Below, piece after piece: positions 59,215 to 64,000 of a DNA stretch of 64,000 nucleotides. The stretch comes from JBEGHD01 sp049334165 (GTDB lineage Bacteria; Bacteroidota; Bacteroidia; Flavobacteriales_D; Sanyastnellaceae): NCBI GenBank assembly GCA_049334165.1, contig JBEGHD010000002.1, one strand, 5' to 3'. The notes below the pieces were generated by a model. It saw nothing but the letters and a program-made list of their open reading frames with translations, ran no database searches and had not been told where the DNA came from. The translations under genes were made by a program, and so were the position numbers. Position 1 is the stretch's first letter; each line of letters begins with the position of its first letter.

Positions 59215-59921
59215 TGCTCATTTGCTTTACCAAGGACGATGTTCACATCGTTCTGATAAGCAACTGCTACGTTTTTTTTCTGACTGAGTTCGATAAATTC
59301 CTGAGATGGGTTTCTCCTGATACTAAAAATCCTTCTTCTTTCTGATGGAATTGCTGTCTTCAACTCCTCTAAGTCTACGATCCGTAAAGCTGAAGCAACG
59401 AATCGATCATTGGGGTATTTGAACGTTCCCTGGTTTCCTATTTCTTCCAAGACAGAAAAGCCTATGCTTTTGGCCAGGTCGAGAGTGTATTGGGCAACCA
59501 AACAATACAAAGTATCTATTTCAATAAAGGCTGCATAAGCAACTGCAGCCCTGGCAAGAAGGGGACTTACACCTTTGCCAAAGACTTTTTTTGCGTTCCA
59601 TAACCCACATACTTCAGCGGTTCCCCTTGCGGAATCACTCCGGACGAGGCCGTCAATTTCTGGATCGAGCTTATTCAGTGCAGATTGGATTGGTAGGCTT
59701 TTAAGAGCACTAGAGGTTCGGTCCAGGCGAATGCCGCCTACCATTTCACCACATTCAGTTTCAGCAGTTATAACGAATACGTCAGGATCATTCTGCCAAT
59801 CCTCAGTATTTGTTGTCACATTCGTGATTCCATAGTCCACCAAAATTTTCCTGTGACCTTCTTTGAATCGATCACAGGCAACTGGGTCATCAACAGCTCT
59901 AAAAAATCTAAATCTGTACAT
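59211..59921 (-). CDS. GNAT-fold acyltransferase resembling LuxI/FeeM
   Basis: 236 residues. The N-terminal half has the order FRFFRAVDDPVACDRFKEGHR, VFVITAETECGEMVGGIRLDRTS (about 48-70), SALNKLDPEIDGLVR, then TAEVCGLWNAKKVFG and SPLLARAAVAYAAFIEIDTLYCLV. The strand-turn GEMVGGIRLDRT and the following helix-strand layout resemble the N-acyl amino acid synthase/LuxI fold, in which an acyl-ACP and an amino compound are joined. I cannot identify a catalytic residue with certainty. The gene overlaps the E1-nitroreductase gene by 14 bases and the kinase gene by four. Confidence 0.65.
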   Translation of the reverse strand: MYRFRFFRAVDDPVACDRFKEGHRKILVDYGITNVTTNTEDWQNDPDVFVITAETECGEMVGGIRLDRTSSALKSLPIQSALNKLDPEIDGLVRSDSARGTAEVCGLWNAKKVFGKGVSPLLARAAVAYAAFIEIDTLYCLVAQYTLDLAKSIGFSVLEEIGNQGTFKYPNDRFVASALRIVDLEELKTAIPSERRRIFSIRRNPSQEFIELSQKKNVAVAYQNDVNIVLGKANEQ

Positions 59922-62229
59922 CGGCCTTGTGAGTTAGAACTTCATGCAAGGGTTTTCTGAAGCTTTTTGGTTTGGTATTTTCGGCTTGAAACATTCTGAA
60001 AAGAAATACATCTTTTCTTCCCTCTGGGATGTCCACAATTTCGTAAAAATCTCTTTTAATTGCTCGAAGCTCATTCACCTCGTGAGCCTCAACCAGACCT
60101 TTTGGGTCTTCCGTAAAGGGGAATAGCATTTGGAGTACTGTCATTGGCTGCATAGCGATTTTTTTGTCTGTTGCTCTCAGCCACATGCGCTGCAACATTT
60201 GTCCTGCTTCAACGAGGTATTCAGGGGTGTGATCAGGAACAGATAGTACTCCGATCGCTGAAGCAGACTCAAAAGATTTCTTAGATACTCTTTCAAGTAT
60301 GTTTCCGCCTTTGATTTTTCTTAAAAAGTCAACACCTTCCCAATTTTTCAAAACTTGCATTCCGATTTGGTCTGAAGGTGACATTTCAAATAACGACATG
60401 TCTAATCCGTCCCGGGTTCTTCCACTGTGCTCACGATTCCATCGTACTTCTTTTCCAAAGAAATCACGATGACCGTGTGGATTCATTAATCTGATTCGAT
60501 CGCCTTTCCTCACCAATCTACCAATGGCATCCACTTGTTCTGGTTCAGTCACAATATGTAGTCTTGTGTTTTTTGACTCTGCAACTTCTTGAATTAAAGA
60601 CTGAAGTTTCTCATGATCTATTATCGATCTTTCCGGAGTTTCTCGCTGAGTACACCTCAAATCGAGTAGGCCATGGTAATATTCAATATTCTCATCGGCA
60701 GAAGAGCCATGGTTTGAGAATGAGACAGCAGCAGTCATCTCATTTTCGCTTCCCAGAGGAAACCATTCTATATTAGTTTTTATGCCCCTGTGTTCGGCCT
60801 CAATTCGCATGGTTTCTAATGTAGTCCCATGAGAAATTAGGGTTCCAATACCTTTTGCATCGCTAAAGGCTTCTGTGATTTTTTTGTCGCGAAACAAGAA
60901 GTAAAGACCATTGTCTTCGCACCAGAGCCAGGGTTGCATATTCCCAACAGAGGGTGCGCCAATAGCTTTTTCAATAATGCTTTCGGCTACATCTGAGCTA
61001 ATGTTTGAATTAGGGATTTTTAAAGATCCGGCTTTTTCAATTAACTCAAACATCTGATTTTGGCTCAGGTCTTTTCTTTCAGAATTCTCGAGCTCCTTTT
61101 TATTATTCTTGTCCTCATCCCTAATCAGCTCATCCGGGTCGATGTAATATCTTCCTGAAACATGCAGTTGGTCGAGGAGAATGCGTCTTACCAGGTTGGT
61201 TGCAAAAGCTCCTCCCATCACTACATCCGATGATAGCTGAGGCCAGGTGCCAATGGTTTGGCCCACCTCGAGAAGAGAAGCTTTCATTCTTGGTGAAAGA
61301 TTTTCGGTCTGCACCATTGGGAGGAGGTAGGGCATTTTTTCTTCGTTGGTCTCGAGGCTTTTCATGAGCTCGTAATCCACGTTTTCGGGAATAAATCCGT
61401 GAAGCAGGGGATAGTCTTCCTCCAGGTCGTAGCGCTCGATGTCCAGGCAACCACGATCGCTCATATCCATCACGATCGGAACGCGGTGTTTCTTTGCCAC
61501 TTCGCGAGCCAGTATTTTTATGTCGACTCCATCGCATTCTTCCACCAACAGATCGAGCATGCCGTCTTCGGTAAAAAACTGTTCGATGTTGTCTTCTGTA
61601 ATTCCTTCGAAAAATGGCACCACCTTGAGATAAGGATCAATTTCTGCAATCTCGCGCGCCACCATCGTCACTTTAGGGATTCCCAGGTTTTGAGTTCCCG
61701 TACGAATTCTGTTGAGGTTAGTCAGCTCCAGGTTGTCGAAGTCCGCAATTCGGATTTCTCCAAAAGTGCGTTCCATTGCCATGGTAACCGATGCCGACTG
61801 GCCAACAGATAATCCAATTACACCGACTTTTTTGGAGCCTAGCAGATCTCGTTCTTCTGCTGTAATTTTATATTGATTGCGGCTGGTTCTGACTTTTATA
61901 AATTCCTCTTCATCAAGCAAGTGAACGACTTTTCGAAGCCATGGGTAGTAAACCCAAACACCGTACTCTTCTGCAGGAGTGTCACCCAGCTTTTCGGAAA
62001 TCAAGCTTTCGATTTCGTCACTGGTGAGTTTGCGAGTGGGATGCTCAATTTTTATCAGCTCCTTCAATTGATCTCGCAGCTCATCGGCTACCAAAATTCC
62101 AGAGTCAGAGTTGAGTAGTTTCGACAGTTTTTCTCTCTCTGAGGAATTTTTTGCACGAAAAAATGAGGTTGTATAATCTGATTTTTCAGTTATACTTCTG
62201 ATAGATATTAGCTTAGAAAAGGAACTCAT
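59908..62229 (-). CDS. E1-like (ThiF) / nitroreductase fusion, Rv1355c-like
   Basis: 773 residues from ATG 62229 (MSSFSKLISIRSITEKSDY); the TTG start at 62343 would add 38 unconvincing residues. An N-terminal region of about 100 residues is followed by an E1-type adenylating domain: KVGVIGLSVGQSAS (136-145, a degenerate nucleotide loop) and IADFDNLELTNLNRIRTG (163-176, matching the DxDxxxxxNxxR of ThiF/MoeB). A nitroreductase domain is at about 400-735: IIEKAIGAPSVGNMQPWLW (424-436, the FMN and substrate motif). The architecture resembles the Rv1355c family of mycobacteria. The CxxC zinc pair and a clear thiolation cysteine of classical E1s were not seen. Activity is unknown. Confidence 0.82.
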   Translation of the reverse strand: MSSFSKLISIRSITEKSDYTTSFFRAKNSSEREKLSKLLNSDSGILVADELRDQLKELIKIEHPTRKLTSDEIESLISEKLGDTPAEEYGVWVYYPWLRKVVHLLDEEEFIKVRTSRNQYKITAEERDLLGSKKVGVIGLSVGQSASVTMAMERTFGEIRIADFDNLELTNLNRIRTGTQNLGIPKVTMVAREIAEIDPYLKVVPFFEGITEDNIEQFFTEDGMLDLLVEECDGVDIKILAREVAKKHRVPIVMDMSDRGCLDIERYDLEEDYPLLHGFIPENVDYELMKSLETNEEKMPYLLPMVQTENLSPRMKASLLEVGQTIGTWPQLSSDVVMGGAFATNLVRRILLDQLHVSGRYYIDPDELIRDEDKNNKKELENSERKDLSQNQMFELIEKAGSLKIPNSNISSDVAESIIEKAIGAPSVGNMQPWLWCEDNGLYFLFRDKKITEAFSDAKGIGTLISHGTTLETMRIEAEHRGIKTNIEWFPLGSENEMTAAVSFSNHGSSADENIEYYHGLLDLRCTQRETPERSIIDHEKLQSLIQEVAESKNTRLHIVTEPEQVDAIGRLVRKGDRIRLMNPHGHRDFFGKEVRWNREHSGRTRDGLDMSLFEMSPSDQIGMQVLKNWEGVDFLRKIKGGNILERVSKKSFESASAIGVLSVPDHTPEYLVEAGQMLQRMWLRATDKKIAMQPMTVLQMLFPFTEDPKGLVEAHEVNELRAIKRDFYEIVDIPEGRKDVFLFRMFQAENTKPKSFRKPLHEVLTHKADVQI

Positions 62230-62473
62230 CACAACAGGTTTTCGGGTATGAATATTGCAAAAAATGGTGGTAACTCCATGGGTTAGGTCGAAAGTTTTCA
62301 ACACGGTGCAGGTGGTGCGGAGTGTTTTTTCTACCTTGGCCAATCGAATGATTTGATCGACAAACTATTGAATTAAACGAGTGAAATTTAATTCTCAATC
62401 GATAAAAATATTTTTTAACGCACTCGTAACTTCCGAAGGAAAGGGCTCGTAAACCCGGAGAAAATCGGTAATA
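62230..62473. other. Divergent intergenic region of the E1-nitroreductase operon
   Basis: About 244 AT-rich bases separating the leftward operon from the divergent pseudo-receiver gene. I found no TAnnTTTG element with exact match on either strand, unlike many other divergent regions here. This may mean control by another sigma factor or an activator. Confidence 0.35.
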
Positions 62474-62929
62474 ATGAAAATAGTAGAGACTCTTAATATC
62501 GCCATCATTAGCAAAGACGAATCGTTTCACGCGTTTCTCAAATATCACTTCGAAGATTGTTATGATTTGCATTGTTTTGAAAGTGAGAATGACGCTGCTT
62601 CTAAAGTGAAAGCGATGCAGCCTGCTATCATTATTGCTTCTAACGATTCTGGTCTCGATTTTCTGGTTGAGTCAAAATCTATTTCTCCTAAAAGTCAGCG
62701 CATTTTGATGACTGACGATCCCACAAAACTCGATTTCGAAAAGGCTGTTAATCAGGCCGAAGTTTTCAGAATGATGAGTCTCCCGTTTGATGTCGAAAAA
62801 GTGACGCGCATTCTTGATGAAGCCACTTTAGTTTATGCCGAAAGATTGGAGCGGGAAAATGAAATCGAACGCCTGCGCAAAGTGAGTCAACAACTCGAAT
62901 TTCAACTTCGCCAGAGTTTGATTGGTTAG
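62474..62929 (+). CDS. Pseudo-receiver protein with C-terminal coiled coil
   Basis: 151 residues. The first 120 follow the receiver fold, but none of the phosphotransfer residues remains: the acidic pair is replaced by SK (NIAIISKDE), the phospho-Asp position reads IIIASNDSG, and the conserved Lys is Leu103 in MMSLPFDVEKV. The segment QAEVFRMMSLPFDVEKVTRIL aligns with GQVYRYIAKPWDENDLRITI of the hybrid kinase in the divergent operon. The last 25 residues form a coiled coil (ERLERENEIERLRKVSQQLE). It may bind the kinase or the other receiver as an unphosphorylatable decoy. Confidence 0.7.
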   Translation: MKIVETLNIAIISKDESFHAFLKYHFEDCYDLHCFESENDAASKVKAMQPAIIIASNDSGLDFLVESKSISPKSQRILMTDDPTKLDFEKAVNQAEVFRMMSLPFDVEKVTRILDEATLVYAERLERENEIERLRKVSQQLEFQLRQSLIG

Positions 62930-63010
62930 TTCACATTCAAATTGTTTTTTCTCAAAATTCAGATTTTAAGAAAGTCTTAACTTAGGGACTTCTACTTAAT
63001 TTCTGAAAAT

Positions 63011-64000
63011 ATGCTTTCTATTCGATTATCTTTAGTTCTCTTGTTTTTGACACTTTTCTCTTGCCAAAAGGACGGTGAGCTAGACACTTCCCAACCTTCT
63101 CCACCTGCTAATTGCACCGAAGTTTCGGATACGCTAGAATGCGAAGAATTTCCAATGCTCGGAATAACATGGTTTTCAGACAGCCGATTTCAGTATGAAA
63201 AGCCTTTTTTCAATCCTGAGAACAACTGTGAGTTTGTCTACGGCTACAAAGACTATGAGAAGGGGGAGTTTAAGCTCATGAAGTTCAACCTCGTTACTTG
63301 TGAGAAGGAGGTTATTGTTGATCAGGTTCGTCTATTAAATCAACCTGAATGGGGGAGATCTGGTTGGATTGCATTTGATAATCAATTCAATTATATGCTT
63401 TGGAGGGTTAACTCTAATGGGAACTCTCTCAGTCCAGTATTTCAGGAGACTAACAACCTGTATCCAGTCTGGAGCGATTCAGGTGATAAGCTATACTGGC
63501 AACATACGCCTAGTTTGGGAGTTCCATATTATTTTCTTCAACTGGATATTATTGATCAAGAAATAGACACTTTGATAAATTCCAGTGGTGACTACGTTGG
63601 ATCTACATCAAAAAGTGATATTTCCGGTGACAATAAACTGATTACCAGAACTGCAATCGATGGTGAGAACCAGATTGGCTTTTCACCATTGGATAATATT
63701 GAATTCGTGCCTCTTGTAAATCTAGTTGAGAATGACTTGGCTAGTCTCACGGGACTCTGCTGGTCCAATACGGGTGATAAGGCCTACTTTACAGAGGCCC
63801 TTCGAGGTCTTTATGAACTGGAAGTTCCGTCAGGAGAGCATACTCAGTTAATTGATTTTTGCGACAATTTCAGTTATGAAAGTATCTCCTGTTCTGAGGA
63901 TGGTACTCAATTGATAGCCGAAAGAGTAGATCGCGAATTGATTACTCTGGAAAATGGAAACTATTCAGGAGAAATCAGGCAAACATCGAGCATTGTTTTG
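63011..64000 (+). CDS. Lipoprotein with propeller-like repeats, 3' end outside the window
   Basis: 330 codons open to the window edge from ATG 63011. Signal peptide with lipobox TLFSC (Cys18). The mature part has WD40/PD40-like blades: ITWFSDSRFQYE, YPVWSDSGDKLYWQ, LCWSNTGDKAYFTEALRG and SISCSEDGTQLIAERV. This pattern is that of TolB-like propellers. Paired cysteines early on (NCTEV, LECEEF, NNCEF, LVTCEK) suggest disulfide bonds. No function can be assigned. Confidence 0.75.
   Translation, partial: MLSIRLSLVLLFLTLFSCQKDGELDTSQPSPPANCTEVSDTLECEEFPMLGITWFSDSRFQYEKPFFNPENNCEFVYGYKDYEKGEFKLMKFNLVTCEKEVIVDQVRLLNQPEWGRSGWIAFDNQFNYMLWRVNSNGNSLSPVFQETNNLYPVWSDSGDKLYWQHTPSLGVPYYFLQLDIIDQEIDTLINSSGDYVGSTSKSDISGDNKLITRTAIDGENQIGFSPLDNIEFVPLVNLVENDLASLTGLCWSNTGDKAYFTEALRGLYELEVPSGEHTQLIDFCDNFSYESISCSEDGTQLIAERVDRELITLENGNYSGEIRQTSSIVL

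Overview
This 64 kb window is chromosomal DNA from a free-living, aerobic member of the Bacteroidota, most likely order Flavobacteriales, and perhaps a Cryomorphaceae-like lineage. The clues are: secreted proteins with C-terminal type IX secretion (T9SS) sorting domains; GldA of the gliding apparatus; a group II geranylgeranylglyceryl/heptaprenylglyceryl-phosphate synthase; DUF4834 next to a YfhO-like protein; a CarB without its allosteric domain; many lipoproteins; weak Shine-Dalgarno sites; and repeated TAnnTTTG sequences upstream of genes, the -7 element of the Bacteroidota primary sigma factor. No rRNA, tRNA, CRISPR array, IS element or prophage was found. The sequence is dense core genome with small accessory islets. 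Genus-level placement is not possible by eye.

Layout. 1-7.4 kb: topA start (-), then miaB, a receiver-less sigma54 activator, lptE, an acidic TPR-like protein, secG, terminator, groES-groEL, terminator. 7.5-11.6 kb: a PIN-toxin module, gldA, ribA, rsgA and cysQ. 11.6-14.4 kb: a TPP riboswitch controlling one TonB-dependent receptor. 14.4-19.5 kb: two paralogous lipoproteins, then a leftward SulP / TetR / hydrolase / GGGPS-like group. 19.8-28.3 kb: carB, a T9SS protein, a SnoaL-like protein, a four-helix-bundle gene flanked by diverged inverted repeats, an Aquifex-type aconitase and small genes. 28.4-38.4 kb: MFS transporter, DUF4834/YfhO, small lipoprotein, DCC protein, a HigBA-type toxin-antitoxin pair with a palindromic operator, FemAB-like and CDGSH proteins, and a 2TM / LytS / LytTR operon. 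38.4-49.6 kb: low-complexity repeats, DUF368, rhodanese, a ComA-like phosphosulfolactate synthase, a TPR protein, glmM, cysteine desulfurase, a second repeat islet with a REP-like double hairpin, a TPR-PD40 protein, murQ, an unknown protein, a NUDIX protein and mnmD. 50.4-55.5 kb: a 1107-residue T9SS beta-propeller protein, an M42 peptidase and a small hypothetical protein. 55.5-62.2 kb: a compact leftward operon encoding an E1-like/nitroreductase fusion, a LuxI/FeeM-like acyltransferase, a 7TM-DISM histidine kinase, a receiver-kinase hybrid and a single receiver. A divergent gene encodes a degenerate receiver. 63-64 kb: the start of a propeller-like lipoprotein that runs off the window.

The best candidate for an undescribed system is the 55.5-62.9 kb locus. 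Its two enzyme genes and the first kinase gene overlap at their ends, and the remaining two follow within 48 bases. Enzymes that could build or modify a small molecule are therefore coupled to a phosphorelay. The function suggested here (synthesis and sensing of an acylated or modified metabolite) is inference. Other points worth a look are the aconitase lacking one canonical cluster cysteine, the direct repeats upstream of the LytTR operon, and the archaeal-type lipid and sulfolactate enzymes.
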